A DNA stretch of 64,000 bases from Allofrancisella inopinata (GCF_012222965.1 NZ_CP038241.1:1-64000); one strand, 5' to 3'; positions 18,612 through 28,499 are shown, numbered from the stretch's first letter. Numbers and translations are program-made. The notes: a model not told the origin generated them from the sequence alone.

Positions 18612-19039
18612 AGAAGAATGTAGCTATCTTAATGTTCTTGATAGGCCTAGTTTTAAGTGGTTGTATACCAGTGGTTACTGGAAGTTTTGTAACTCATGAC
18701 GATATTTTTGATGCTGATGCTGGACTTCATAGTCTAGAGCTGCAAGAAGGAATCACGGTTAAACAGTTGTACGATGCTATCACAGAGACTATAAAAAATA
18801 ATCCTAAAGAATTTAAGCTTCAAGCAAGTGATTATGGAGATAATGAATCTAGAGTTTGGGCTTTTTCAAATAAGTATAATCAACCAGTAGTCTTTTATGC
18901 TATAAACATGAAAGGTAGGGTGTATTTAGGAATAGATATAGGCGATGATGGTGATGCCAATAAGATAGATCATGATATCAATGACATTTATAGTTTAGAA
19001 GATCTCATCTTGAGTAACATAAAAGCAACATCTAAATAA
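18608..19039 (+). CDS. Uncharacterised lipoprotein
   Basis: This 143-aa protein has a type II signal peptide (lipobox VLSGC, Cys at residue 19). The mature domain is a compact alpha/beta sequence with an acidic middle (IDIGDDGDANKIDHD). It somewhat resembles the small DUF3568-type lipoproteins at 46-47 kb in arrangement (hydrophobic start, then a domain with ITVKQLYDAITETIKNN), but I cannot assign a family. The gene overlaps the crcB stop by 4 bp and is the last gene of the operon. It probably lies at the outer membrane, function unknown. Confidence 0.75.
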   Translation: MKKNVAILMFLIGLVLSGCIPVVTGSFVTHDDIFDADAGLHSLELQEGITVKQLYDAITETIKNNPKEFKLQASDYGDNESRVWAFSNKYNQPVVFYAINMKGRVYLGIDIGDDGDANKIDHDINDIYSLEDLILSNIKATSK

Positions 19040-19211
19040 AATACAGAGCTATTTTAAATACGTCAAAAACCCCTTGAGTGTATAGTTATTGAATCCTGTA
19101 ACATGCTCAGTAGTTACAGGATTTTATATATCGAAACAAGTTTTAGTATTTATAAACATTCAAACCATAAGTTTGATTAGACATTTTTATAAGCAAAAGA
19201 AATTATTAAAT

Positions 19212-19826
19212 ATGAAAAAACATCTTATAATTTTAAGCACAATATTTTTAGCTTCATGTGCAAGTCAGCCTGTGGTTAAACCTATTGGTAAAGGTATAGT
19301 TAAATATGAAAAAGAAACTATGAGTAAAGCTAAGATCAATGCTCAAGCCAGCAAAGATGGAGCTGAGGATGGAGCAATAGGAGGAGCTGGTGTCGGAGCA
19401 GTAGGAGGAGCTGGAGTTGGTGCTATCGCTGGAGGGCTTACAGGTGGAGCATTGGGGGTTGTATGTAGTGTAGCCACTTTGGGGATAGGTACAGTTCCAT
19501 GTATGGCTGCTGGAGTTGGTGGTGGGGCGGCTATAGGTGCAGGATTTGGAGCGGTAACTGGAGCTGGAGTTGGTGCTGTTGGTGGTGCTATAGTCGGTGG
19601 AGGTGGTAGCTATATATATGTTGCTAACAAAGATGATATAATTGGAAAATACGAATATGAAGTGGCTCCAGAAAATGGTTCTGAAAGTATCATATTTGAG
19701 GAGTTTCCAGATAAGAACTATCCAAAAGATACAAAAGTAGTTATCTATGAAAGTGACTACAAAGGTGCCAAAAATTATTTTATAAAATCTTTATATGAAT
19801 TAGAAAACAGTTCTGGCAACGAATAA
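19212..19826 (+). CDS. Glycine-rich lipoprotein with glycine-zipper-like core
   Basis: From the ATG at 19212 the product is a 204-aa lipoprotein with lipobox LASC (Cys 16). The open frame extends upstream to 19089 but that part lacks a signal sequence, so I prefer the internal start. Residues about 50-135 are almost entirely Gly, Ala and Val in GAxxGAGVGAVGG patterns. This matches glycine-zipper segments that pack as membrane-spanning helices in Gram-negative lipoproteins. Two Cys lie in that block. The C-terminal 65 aa are soluble and acidic. Role unknown; probably in the outer membrane. Confidence 0.75.
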   Translation: MKKHLIILSTIFLASCASQPVVKPIGKGIVKYEKETMSKAKINAQASKDGAEDGAIGGAGVGAVGGAGVGAIAGGLTGGALGVVCSVATLGIGTVPCMAAGVGGGAAIGAGFGAVTGAGVGAVGGAIVGGGGSYIYVANKDDIIGKYEYEVAPENGSESIIFEEFPDKNYPKDTKVVIYESDYKGAKNYFIKSLYELENSSGNE

Positions 19827-19846
19827 GTTAAGTAGAGAAATTAAAG

Positions 19847-20014
19847 CTACTTTTCAACCTTAAAAACTGTACCACAATATGGGCAGGTATTTGATTTTTT
19901 GTCTTTAAGATCTATAAAAACTCTTGGATGCAAGTTCCAATTTTCATGATATTTTGTCGGGCAACAGACTCTTTGACCTTTTTGCACTTTGATAACTCTT
20001 TGCTCTTTTTTCAT
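19847..20014 (-). CDS. Small zinc-ribbon protein (zf-CHCC type)
   Basis: This is a 55-aa protein on the minus strand that runs into the end of the Gly-rich lipoprotein region. It has the order CCP ... HP-x-V ... CPYCG (RVCCPTKY, NLHPRVFIDL, NTCPYCGTVFKV). This matches the zf-CHCC family, related to the NDUFS6 zinc subunit of complex I. A single zinc ion is likely bound by Cys/His. The ATG at 20014 gives the family start (MKKEQRVIKVQ). It is not linked to complex I genes here, so the role is open. Confidence 0.8.
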   Translation of the reverse strand: MKKEQRVIKVQKGQRVCCPTKYHENWNLHPRVFIDLKDKKSNTCPYCGTVFKVEK

Positions 20015-20140
20015 TTTTTAGTGTTTTTTAAAATACTAACTGGCTAGATTTTAGCAAAAATTAGGCCAAATTAATAATACAAAAAAAAACATAAATGGCA
20101 TATACTAAGGCTTGTTGTTAAAAATAAAGGTAGCTGACAT

Positions 20141-21937
20141 ATGAAAAGATTGTATACTGCAAATATGTCAACAAGAGTTTCTAAAACCAAGTGGGATGTT
20201 CTAGCTTTAACAATAGTCTTGCTGATTTTATGTATATTTGTATGGTCAACATCTCGATTAGGTGGGGTTGTTGATTATACCGATCAAGCAAGCGTACAAA
20301 AATATTCAGAAATTTCGCTAAGTTTGTGGTTATTGCCTTATTATACCGCTGAAACAACTATACGTATGTTTATTGGTTTAGCTTTTTCTTTGCTAATAAC
20401 TTTTGTATTTGGTACATGGGCAGCAAAAAGTAAAAGAGCAGAAAGTATAATAATACCAGCTGTTGATATATTACAATCAATACCAATACTTGGTTTTTTT
20501 GCTATTACAGTAACAGGGTTTTTAGTGCTCTTTCCTAGTTCTTTATGGGGGGCTCAGTCAGCAGTTATATTTGGGATTATAACTGCTCAAGTATGGAATA
20601 TGATTTTAAGTTTTTATCAGTCATTAAAAACCATACCTAAAGAGCTAAAGGAAGCAGCTGATATGTATCAGTTATCAGCATGGCAAAAATTTTGGAAACT
20701 AGAAGTTCCTTTTTCTATGCCAGGTTTAGTATGGAATACTATGATGTCAATGTCAGCCTCTTGGTTTATGATAGTTGCTTCTGAAACTATAGTTGTTAAT
20801 TTTGGTGCCTCTCAATCAATTTTCGTGAATTTACCAGGAATAGGTTCATTTATTGATGCAGCAAATAATGCTCGAGATTTTATAGCAGTTGCTGCAGCAA
20901 TTATTACTATGCTTGTAACTATAATTTTATACGACCAGCTTTTATTTAGACCCTTGGTTGCATGGTCAGAGAAATTTATGCTAGGAGAGAACCAGTCTGA
21001 AGTGCATACTAAATCTTGGTTTCTTAAAATTTTACAAAAATCTTTGGCTATAAAGCTTTTTACGGGCCTGGTTGGTAAAGTTATAGGACAGATTATTAAT
21101 AGCAACCTTTTTAAAAAAGACCTAACTAAAGCCTTTAATCAAAAAAAACATAAGAAAGAAGATAAAAAAGAAACTATGTTGCAGAAGGTTATATGGTTTG
21201 GCTTTATATCATTAGCTGTATTAACTCTTTTATACTTTGCCTATGAAACTATCTTTGGTAAAGGTGATGTTTGCTTACCTGAAGCTTTTGAGGCTTTGTA
21301 TGATGGACTTTTTACTGGTTTAAGGGTAGTTGTTTTGATATTAATAACTTCTATTATATGGGTTCCAATAGGTGTGTGGGTTGGTATGCGTCCCAAAATA
21401 GCCCAAAAAGTGCAACCATATGCACAAATGGCAGCAGCTTTTCCAGTAAATGTACTTTATGGTGTGTTTGGTACTTTAGTAATTACTTTCAATTTAAATT
21501 TTAATATCTGGTGTATCTTACTAATGGCACTTGGTACACAGTGGTATATTTTATTTAATGTAATTGCAGGAGCTTCAGCAGTGCCAGAAGAGCTAAAACT
21601 TGCTGCAAAAAATATGCAATTAAAGGGGTTAACTAAGTGGCGAAGATTTCTCTTTCCAGCTGTTATGCCGTATTATGTAACAGGAGCTATAACTGCTGCT
21701 GGAGGTGCATGGAATGCAAGTATAGTATGTGAGTATATAAATTGGGGTAAGGATACAGTTATACAAGCTGCAGGTTTAGGTAGCTACATTACTAAATATA
21801 CTAATATGCAGGGGGATCATACAGCTAATGTACTTTTGGGTGTTATTGTGATGAGCATATTAGTAGTATCTTCAAATAAGCTTTTTTGGCGAAGACTTTA
21901 TAGCTATACAGAAAATCGCTTCAGTATGAATATGTAG
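20141..21937 (+). CDS. ABC importer permease, two fused membrane domains (NitT/TauT type)
   Basis: This is the inner-membrane part of an ABC importer. The 598-aa protein is a tandem fusion of two permease domains, each with about six helices: about residues 20-275 and 345-590. They are separated by a charged Lys-rich linker (NQKKHKKEDKKE). Each half has the EAA-type cytoplasmic loop: ELKEAADMYQLSAWQKFWKLEVPFSMP in the first and ELKLAAKNMQLKGLTKWRRFLFPAVMP in the second (quoted in part, DMYQL and NMQLKG being diagnostic). The ATPase gene follows after 17 bp. No periplasmic binding protein gene is adjacent. The nitrate, sulfonate or bicarbonate family is inferred from the architecture; the substrate is unknown. 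Confidence 0.85.
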   Translation: MKRLYTANMSTRVSKTKWDVLALTIVLLILCIFVWSTSRLGGVVDYTDQASVQKYSEISLSLWLLPYYTAETTIRMFIGLAFSLLITFVFGTWAAKSKRAESIIIPAVDILQSIPILGFFAITVTGFLVLFPSSLWGAQSAVIFGIITAQVWNMILSFYQSLKTIPKELKEAADMYQLSAWQKFWKLEVPFSMPGLVWNTMMSMSASWFMIVASETIVVNFGASQSIFVNLPGIGSFIDAANNARDFIAVAAAIITMLVTIILYDQLLFRPLVAWSEKFMLGENQSEVHTKSWFLKILQKSLAIKLFTGLVGKVIGQIINSNLFKKDLTKAFNQKKHKKEDKKETMLQKVIWFGFISLAVLTLLYFAYETIFGKGDVCLPEAFEALYDGLFTGLRVVVLILITSIIWVPIGVWVGMRPKIAQKVQPYAQMAAAFPVNVLYGVFGTLVITFNLNFNIWCILLMALGTQWYILFNVIAGASAVPEELKLAAKNMQLKGLTKWRRFLFPAVMPYYVTGAITAAGGAWNASIVCEYINWGKDTVIQAAGLGSYITKYTNMQGDHTANVLLGVIVMSILVVSSNKLFWRRLYSYTENRFSMNM

Positions 21938-21954
21938 CATAGAGGATAAAATAA

Positions 21955-23271
21955 ATGAGCAAGAAAATAATTTCAGTAGGAAATGTAAGTAAGAGCTTCT
22001 TGATTAAAGAAGAGCACTTACTAAAGGTCTTAGATAATATAGATTTCACATTGTATGAAGGGGAAATTGTCGCTTTACTGGGGAAATCTGGCTCGGGAAA
22101 ATCTACTTTACTAAGGATTATAGCTGGCTTGTTAAGCCCTACTACAGGAGAAGTTTTATACAGAGGTAAAAAGGTTTCAGCTCCAGTTCCTGATATATCG
22201 ATGGTTTTTCAAAGTTTTGCGCTTATGCCATGGCTGACAGTGTTGCAAAATGTTGAATTAGGTCTAGAAGCTCGCAATATAAGCTCACAAGAGCGCAGAG
22301 AAAGAGCTTTAAAAGCTATTGATATGGTTGGCTTAGATGGTTTTGAAAATGCTTATCCTAAAGAGCTTTCTGGTGGTATGAAACAAAGAGTTGGTTTTGC
22401 TAGAGCTTTGGTACTAGAACCTGATGTACTTTTAATGGATGAGCCCTTTTCAGCTTTAGATATTTTGACAGCTGAAAATCTAAGAGAAGATTTGTTAGAG
22501 CTTTGGGAAACTAATGACGCAATGAAAGGTATTTTATATGTGACTCATAGTATTGAAGAGGCAGTATTAACTGCTAATAGGATTATTATATTTGGTAGTA
22601 ATCCTGGCTTTATACGGGGTGAGTTAAAAGTTAATATTCCTCATCCAAGGAGTTCCCAAGATCCTGCTGTGGCAGATTTGGTAGATGAGGTTTATAGGAT
22701 GATGACTACAGCTCAAACTAAAGAGCTTACAGAACGTATGAACAAAAAAACAGCAATGACGATAGGTTATCGTATACCTGATGTTGATATATCAGAAATG
22801 AACGGTCTTTTAGATGAAATGTCTGATATTAAAAATGCTGATGCTATAGATTTATCACAATTAGCAGATGAGCTACATCTTGATATTGATGATTTATTCC
22901 CAATTATTGAGATATTATCTATTTTAAGATTTGCAGAAGTTTCTGATGGTGATATTAAAATGACAGCTATGGGACGCAAATTTATTGAATCAAACATTGA
23001 TGAGAGAAAATTTATATTTGGTAGATTGTTTTTAAAGTATATACCACTGGCAAGGCATGTAGTCAAGGTTTTACATGATAGAGAATCCAATTCAGCGCCA
23101 AAAAGTAGGTTTCTTGCAGAATTAGACGATCACTTTCCAGCGGATGTTGCTGCGCGTGTATTTGATACATTTATAGATTGGGCGCGTTACGCTGAACTTA
23201 TCTTCTACGATTCAAACATAGGTATGCTTTCTTTAGACGAGAACGCTGTTGAGTATATTAAAAAAATGTAA
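21955..23271 (+). CDS. ABC importer ATPase with C-terminal AAA-associated domain
   Basis: This is the energising subunit for the permease just upstream. The 438-aa protein has Walker [10 protein letters not shown] at 43-51, the signature [10 protein letters not shown] near 139-148, Walker B LLMDEP near 161-166 and a switch His in [10 protein letters not shown]. After the roughly 250-aa NitT/TauT-type ATPase there is an extra C-terminal domain of about 150 aa (about 280-430). It has the character of the AAA-associated C-terminal domain found on some nitrate/sulfonate ATPases. That domain probably regulates activity. The gene is co-transcribed with the permease gene. Confidence 0.88.
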   Translation: MSKKIISVGNVSKSFLIKEEHLLKVLDNIDFTLYEGEIVALLGKSGSGKSTLLRIIAGLLSPTTGEVLYRGKKVSAPVPDISMVFQSFALMPWLTVLQNVELGLEARNISSQERRERALKAIDMVGLDGFENAYPKELSGGMKQRVGFARALVLEPDVLLMDEPFSALDILTAENLREDLLELWETNDAMKGILYVTHSIEEAVLTANRIIIFGSNPGFIRGELKVNIPHPRSSQDPAVADLVDEVYRMMTTAQTKELTERMNKKTAMTIGYRIPDVDISEMNGLLDEMSDIKNADAIDLSQLADELHLDIDDLFPIIEILSILRFAEVSDGDIKMTAMGRKFIESNIDERKFIFGRLFLKYIPLARHVVKVLHDRESNSAPKSRFLAELDDHFPADVAARVFDTFIDWARYAELIFYDSNIGMLSLDENAVEYIKKM

Positions 23272-23280
23272 TGGCTACTT

Positions 23281-23444
23281 ATACCAATTCCAACACATAT
23301 TAGTACTTTCTAACTTTGTATTTCATACCTAATTTAACCATTTAATATTTACCAATAGCTACTTCTATTGCCTGCACATCAAAAACTTAAATTAGTCATA
23401 AACTCCTTTGTGATAAACGCACCAATTTATGTTGGAATTGGTAT
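23281..23444. repeat. 164-bp palindromic-end element (probable MITE)
   Basis: A perfect 14-bp inverted repeat, ATACCAATTCCAAC (23281-23294) and GTTGGAATTGGTAT (23431-23444), bounds a non-coding stretch. It starts 10 bp after the ABC ATPase stop. No ORF is inside. The structure is that of a small non-autonomous element, but no second copy is visible in this window. Confidence 0.6.
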
Positions 23445-23457
23445 TAATTAAGTTAAA

Positions 23458-23501
23458 TGCCTTGTCACCATCCGTCTAACGCTAGCTTGCAAAGAGGCCC
23501 T
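23458..23501. repeat. Decayed end of the 141-bp MITE
   Basis: TGCCTTGTCACCATCCGTC and the following AGCTTGCAAAGAGGCCC align with the right-hand 44 bp of the 141-bp MITE (TGCCTTGTTACCACCCATC ... CAACAGCCCC) with roughly ten differences. The left part is absent, so this is a truncated, old copy lying beside the 164-bp element. Confidence 0.6.
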
Positions 23502-23633
23502 ATAAACAAAACTATTTTTTGCTGGGTTATTTTTATTTAATTTGCTTTTATTTGAGTATATTATTAAAAGTCTGTAAATTAGTGTTCCGGCTTGTCTGTA
23601 TACACGTTGAGGTTTTTTAAAAAAAGGTGGTTT

Positions 23634-25277
23634 ATGTCTTATACTTTTAAAAGTAAAATGCTCAAAGTAGCTTTTTTAAGTTTGATTTTTGGAACTAACT
23701 TATACGCTGAGCAAAATACTGAGGTAGTTTCGCAGGGGGGGCCTCTTGGAGCTACAAGTATTGGGCAACAAGATCTTAGTTTGACAGATTCTTCTTCTGA
23801 AAGCAGTTCTACACCAACGCCACAACACCTAAATGAAAAAGAGCTTTTGCTGCAATTACAAGCTCAAGTTCAACTATTACAAGGACAAGTAAATCAACTT
23901 AAATCTCAGCAAGGTAGTATCAGAAGCACTTCTGGTGGCAGCTCACAGTTTGCTACGTACAGCTCTAAAGTAGGTGGTAATTTGGGATCAACAGAAAACT
24001 ATTTAGACCTTGGGACCCTTAAAACTAGTGAAATAGACCCAGAAGATATCTCTTCAAGCATAACTCAAGGAAATTCTATAGAGGCTAGTGATAGTCAAAG
24101 TGGGGGGGTATTTGCTTCAAATAATGGTATTGACGTTGGTGGTACACCAGCAATTACAACTCGAGGTCAAGTAAGTTATCTAGGTTCTTATTCTGGTAAT
24201 AACACAATTCCAGTCGGAATGATATCTTCAAACCTTTTTGCTTCTACACTGTTAGGTCAAAGAGATAAGTTTGATGATTATTCAGTATTTTTCGGTGGCT
24301 ATATAGAAGCTGATGCTCAGACTTGGTTTGGTAGTTCAATCCAAAGAATATCAGGAAATGATTTCTCAGCAACAGGTGAGAATATATATTTAACTAATGC
24401 TAAGTTATACTTCCTTTCAAACTTAGGACATTATGTAACAGCACAGTTTGATTTTGACACAAGTGAATCAGGTGGTTTTGGCTTAGGTAATGCTTTTGTA
24501 ATGTTTGGTAATCTAGATACTTCACCATTTTTCATAACAGCTGGTAGAAGTAAGTTATCAGTAGGATCTTACGGTGGGGGAGGTCCTTGGAGTAGTGGTA
24601 TTATTGATGAATTTTTATCTCCAGATAAGGTAACTAACATATCAGTTAACTATAAAACAGATACTATCAACGCTAACGTTGCTGTTTTTGGTTCTGATGA
24701 TAAAAGAGCAAACTTCTCAACAGGTTTATTTTATGCTGATGCTCTAACAGAAAGTTTATCAGCTGGTTTTAATGCTGGCTACGTATTTAATATAGCTGGA
24801 GCTGGAAATAGTAGTATTCCACAATTCTTACAAAGTGTTGGTAGAGAAAATGAGAATATAGGTGTTATTAACTTTGACGCTAACTTAGCGTATGCTATGC
24901 TTGGGGGGATCTGGCAGATACAAGGTGGTTGGTCATCAACAACTACTGCAGAAGATTTCAATAAGAATGGTACAAACGTTAACACAGGTGCTTGGTATGC
25001 TGGTTTGGTGTATGCTTTAAATCTAGCAGGTAAAAATACCAACTTTAACGTTACTTATGGCCAATCTTACAATGCTGCAAACATTCCTATGCCTTTGTCT
25101 AACGCATCACCAACGTTTGGTAAAACCTCTTCTGGTATTAGGAATCAACTTATTTTCTCAGCTCAAAGATCATATTTTGATGACAATGTATTATTGGGTC
25201 CAGAATATTCCTACCAAGAACTGTATAATGGCGAACATATGAATACAATAACTTTAGATTTATCAGTTTATGTATAA
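23634..25277 (+). CDS. Outer-membrane beta-barrel protein, LbtU/FupA-like
   Basis: This is a probable outer-membrane porin of the LbtU/FslE-FupA-like group (DUF3573-type), whose members take up siderophore iron or ferrous iron in Legionella and Francisella. From the ATG at 23634 it is 547 aa. A signal peptide ends near LYAEQ (about residue 24). A Ser/Gln-rich segment and a short coiled coil (LLLQLQAQVQLLQGQVNQL, about 75-95) follow. The rest, from about residue 190, alternates in barrel fashion and ends with an amphipathic LDLSVYV strand. The frame opens at TTG 23592, but AAGGTGG (23624-23630) a few bases before the ATG fixes the start. Which paralogue this is, and the iron role, are inferences. 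Confidence 0.75.
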   Translation: MSYTFKSKMLKVAFLSLIFGTNLYAEQNTEVVSQGGPLGATSIGQQDLSLTDSSSESSSTPTPQHLNEKELLLQLQAQVQLLQGQVNQLKSQQGSIRSTSGGSSQFATYSSKVGGNLGSTENYLDLGTLKTSEIDPEDISSSITQGNSIEASDSQSGGVFASNNGIDVGGTPAITTRGQVSYLGSYSGNNTIPVGMISSNLFASTLLGQRDKFDDYSVFFGGYIEADAQTWFGSSIQRISGNDFSATGENIYLTNAKLYFLSNLGHYVTAQFDFDTSESGGFGLGNAFVMFGNLDTSPFFITAGRSKLSVGSYGGGGPWSSGIIDEFLSPDKVTNISVNYKTDTINANVAVFGSDDKRANFSTGLFYADALTESLSAGFNAGYVFNIAGAGNSSIPQFLQSVGRENENIGVINFDANLAYAMLGGIWQIQGGWSSTTTAEDFNKNGTNVNTGAWYAGLVYALNLAGKNTNFNVTYGQSYNAANIPMPLSNASPTFGKTSSGIRNQLIFSAQRSYFDDNVLLGPEYSYQELYNGEHMNTITLDLSVYV

Positions 25278-25496
25278 GGTTGTATTTAGTTCTTCATTAG
25301 GAAAACTTTTTTACACTATTGTTTTTTGTATAAAATAATTTAGCTATATTTTAAGCTCATAATATTATAAAATTTAGCATAAATTGATGGGTTTTAGCTT
25401 TTTTTATTTGACCTTATAGCATTATCGGAAAGTATTGATAAAGTTATATATATCATATAATATCTTAAGTCTTTTATTATATTCTAAGGTTAAAAC

Positions 25497-27386
25497 TTGA
25501 GTAATAATATTGAGCTATTTTTACACTCATCTAACTATATATTGTTAGCAGCAGGTTTGATATTGCTTTTTGCAATAGTATCACAATATTTATCCTGGAG
25601 ACTTAAGCTTCCATCTATCCTTTTTCTGATCTTAAGTGGAATCATTCTTGGTCCAATATCTGAAGCGGCATTTCCTATGGGTTTTAAGTTAGTAGATGGT
25701 GATGTTATATTTGGGGAGGCCCTTTCGCCATTTGTCTCAATTTGTGTGTCAATTATATTATTTGAGGGAAGCTTATCACTTAATTTTAATAAGATAAAAA
25801 ATGTTAGTAGAGTCGTTTTTTTATTGGTAACAGTAGGATTGGGTTTAACAGTAGTTTTTACAGCCTGGTTTTGCCATTATATTGTGGGCTTGAATATGGA
25901 ATTGTCATTATTAATAGGAGGAGTTACTTGTGTAAGTGGCCCAACAGTTGTTCCTCCTTTAATGAGAGCTGTTCGTCCAAAGCGCCATATTGCAAATATC
26001 CTTAAATGGGAATCTATAATAGTAGATCCTATAGGCGCATTAGTTGTAGTTTTTATGCTCTCATGGTTTGTTATTGGTGGTAGTTTTTCTAGTGAGGTAA
26101 ATAGTATAGGGCTATTTATTGCCTATATAATATTTGTTTGCGTACTTGGTATTGTAATAGGTTTTATTGTAGGGTATCTAATAGGTGTTAGTTTTAAGAG
26201 GCACTATATTCCGGAGTATCTTAAAAGTTTCTTTGTTTTAGCAGTAGTTGTTGTTGGTTTTATTGTATCAGACAGCATCATGCATGGTGCTGGACTTCTG
26301 ATGGTTACTGTAGCTGGTCTAGTTATGGCTAATATGAAAGATATTCGGATGTCTGATATAGTTTCTTTTAAGGAAAACCTTAGTATAGTGATTATATCTA
26401 TACTTTTTATTGTACTTAGTGCAGAAATTGATTTTAGTTTAGTAATAGAGTATTGGCTTTCTTTAATAGAAGTTTTTATTTTTTTACAGTTTGTATTACG
26501 TCCTTTAGTTGTTTACTTATGCACATTTCGTTCAAAAACCTCTTTAAGTGAAAGGTTTGTTATGGGGATGATATATCCACGTGGTATAGTTGCAGCTTCA
26601 GTAGCAGCATTGGCATCTGTTAAAATAATTAAAACGCAACCAGAGTTATATGATGAAGCTAACACATTAGTGTTTTTTGTGTTTATGATTATCGTTTTTA
26701 CAGTAATTTTTCAAAGTGTATTCGCTCCATTTATTTCTAAGTTACTGAAGGTTACTGAACCAGAAGGTAAAGGCTTTTTAATTATCGGTGGAAATAGGTT
26801 TGCACGTGAACTTGCGGAAGTTTTTGTTAAAAATGATATCGAGGTGTTGATTACAGATTCATCTTGGACAAATGTACAAAAATGTCGGCAATTAGGATTA
26901 AATACTTATTATGGAAGCCCAGTGTCAGTCCATGCTGATTGGAGTATTAGCTTAGTGGGGATAGGTGCTATGTTAGGTTTATCTACCAGTGAATATGTAA
27001 ATGCTGTTTCAGCGATGAAATATAAATATGAGTTTGGTGCAAATAACACATATGTGCTAAGAGCCTCACAAAAAGAAAGTTATAAAGGTATAGGCTCTAT
27101 AGAGACTAACTTAGCTACCTTACTATTTGATGAAGGAATAGACTTTAATGTATTAATTGAGAGACTAAATCAAGGAGCTAAAATTAGAAGCACTAATATA
27201 ACTCCTAACTACACTCTAGAGAATTTTTTTGTCGACAATACTAATGCTATTCCTTTATTTACTATTGATAGTAATGGCTATGTTCAACCTTTTTTTAGGG
27301 ATAAAAAGATTAAATCAGAAAGTTATAGTTTGGTATCATTAAGAGATGATAATAAAAACAAAGAGCAATTATGTCTAGGTGTATAA
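25497..27386 (+). CDS. CPA1-type Na+/H+ antiporter with C-terminal RCK-like domain
   Basis: This is a cation/proton antiporter of the inner membrane, used in pH and sodium homeostasis. The 629-aa protein has about 12-13 hydrophobic helices (residues 10-410). Family signatures include LFEGSLSLNF and VSGPTVVPPL in the transport core. The C-terminal part from about 428 has a Rossmann-like nucleotide-binding start (GFLIIGGNRFARELAEVF), as in TrkA-N/RCK domains. The start is a TTG at 25497 with AAGGT 7 bp before it; no ATG fits. It overlaps the next gene by 16 bp and leads an overlapping cluster: antiporter, gamma carbonic anhydrase, lolB, ispE. Confidence 0.88.
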   Translation: MSNNIELFLHSSNYILLAAGLILLFAIVSQYLSWRLKLPSILFLILSGIILGPISEAAFPMGFKLVDGDVIFGEALSPFVSICVSIILFEGSLSLNFNKIKNVSRVVFLLVTVGLGLTVVFTAWFCHYIVGLNMELSLLIGGVTCVSGPTVVPPLMRAVRPKRHIANILKWESIIVDPIGALVVVFMLSWFVIGGSFSSEVNSIGLFIAYIIFVCVLGIVIGFIVGYLIGVSFKRHYIPEYLKSFFVLAVVVVGFIVSDSIMHGAGLLMVTVAGLVMANMKDIRMSDIVSFKENLSIVIISILFIVLSAEIDFSLVIEYWLSLIEVFIFLQFVLRPLVVYLCTFRSKTSLSERFVMGMIYPRGIVAASVAALASVKIIKTQPELYDEANTLVFFVFMIIVFTVIFQSVFAPFISKLLKVTEPEGKGFLIIGGNRFARELAEVFVKNDIEVLITDSSWTNVQKCRQLGLNTYYGSPVSVHADWSISLVGIGAMLGLSTSEYVNAVSAMKYKYEFGANNTYVLRASQKESYKGIGSIETNLATLLFDEGIDFNVLIERLNQGAKIRSTNITPNYTLENFFVDNTNAIPLFTIDSNGYVQPFFRDKKIKSESYSLVSLRDDNKNKEQLCLGV

Positions 27387-27910
27387 GAGCTTTTAATGGC
27401 AAGTATCCTGAAATTGTAGAGTCAGCATATATAGATGAATCAGCTGCTGTAATAGGTGATGTAGTTATAAAGGCAGATGCTTCTATTTGGCCGCAAGTAA
27501 GTGTTAGAGGAGATCTGTTAAAAATAACGATAGGAAAATGTAGTAATGTTCAAGACTGCAGCACCTTGCACACTACGGAGTATCCAAAAGACTCTGGTAA
27601 AGGTTATGATCTAAAAATAGGGGATTATGTGACTATAGGTCATGGGGTAGTGTTACATGGTTGCCATATAGGGAATAACTCATTGATAGGTATGGGAGCT
27701 ATAGTCTTAGATGGCGCTATTGTTGGTGAAAATGTTTTGGTTGGTGCTGGAAGTTTAGTCCCTCCCGGAAAACAGTTAGAATCAGGACACATGTATTTAG
27801 GTTCACCAGTAAAGAAAATCCGCCAGTTAAGTGAAAAAGAAAAACAAGATATTATAGAAAATGCAAAGCATTATGTTACGATTAAAAATAGATATAAAGC
27901 AGAAATTTAA
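27371..27910 (+). CDS. Gamma-class carbonic anhydrase-like hexapeptide protein
   Basis: This is a left-handed beta-helix protein of the gamma carbonic anhydrase/YrdA group, 179 aa, working as a trimer in the cytosol. The repeated hexapeptide pattern ([LIV]Gx4) runs through the protein. The zinc ligands appear as H in TLHTTE and the two His of GHGVVLHGCHIG. Whether it has real CO2-hydrating activity is uncertain, because many family members have none. It overlaps the antiporter gene upstream by 16 bp and the lolB frame downstream by up to 50 bp. Confidence 0.9.
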   Translation: MSRCIRAFNGKYPEIVESAYIDESAAVIGDVVIKADASIWPQVSVRGDLLKITIGKCSNVQDCSTLHTTEYPKDSGKGYDLKIGDYVTIGHGVVLHGCHIGNNSLIGMGAIVLDGAIVGENVLVGAGSLVPPGKQLESGHMYLGSPVKKIRQLSEKEKQDIIENAKHYVTIKNRYKAEI

Positions 27911-28499
27911 GCTTGTTACATTTTTTATATTATCAACTCTATTGGTCGCATGCTCTACTTTGGATACGAACGCTATAGATGCACATAGAAAGTTTGATAG
28001 AGCTAAGTTAGATTCACAATTGCTAGATCTTGATAAATGGCAAGTTAGTGGCGTGATAGGTATTATTTATAATAATAAAGCTGATTCTGCTAATTATACA
28101 TATTCTCAAGATAAGGATAACTTTATTATGAGCCTCTACGGACCTTTAGGTGTTGGGAAAGTAGAGATTTCAGGTGACAAAAACAAGGTTATTTTAAAAA
28201 ACAGTAAAGGTGAAATCCTTGAAGCTAAAGATGTTAAAACACTAATGTTAGATGAGTTGGGTTGGTATGTTCCATTAGATGGGCTAAAATATTGGATCAA
28301 AGCTATAGCTGTACCACAAACTCCGGCAAACTTAAAATTAAAAGCTAATAATCTAGCAGGAGAACTTTCGCAACAAGGTTGGAAAATAAGTTATCAAGGT
28401 TATGAGTTAATGGATCAAAAATATCCACTTCCAACAAAATTTAGGATGTCTAGAGGTGATATTTTACTAAAAGTAGTTATAAAATCATGGCAACTATAA
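27861..28499 (+). CDS. lolB: Outer-membrane lipoprotein insertion receptor LolB
   Basis: LolB accepts lipoproteins from LolA and inserts them into the outer membrane. The protein is up to 212 aa, with a type II signal peptide ending LLVACS (Cys 31 from the first ATG). The mature part reads as a LolB open beta-barrel ([43 protein letters not shown]). Two starts are possible: ATG 27861 and ATG 27873 ([10 protein letters not shown]). The second gives a more normal signal peptide and a smaller overlap with the carbonic anhydrase gene. lolB-ispE adjacency is conserved in gammaproteobacteria. It overlaps ispE by 13 bp. Confidence 0.92.
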   Translation: MQSIMLRLKIDIKQKFKLVTFFILSTLLVACSTLDTNAIDAHRKFDRAKLDSQLLDLDKWQVSGVIGIIYNNKADSANYTYSQDKDNFIMSLYGPLGVGKVEISGDKNKVILKNSKGEILEAKDVKTLMLDELGWYVPLDGLKYWIKAIAVPQTPANLKLKANNLAGELSQQGWKISYQGYELMDQKYPLPTKFRMSRGDILLKVVIKSWQL

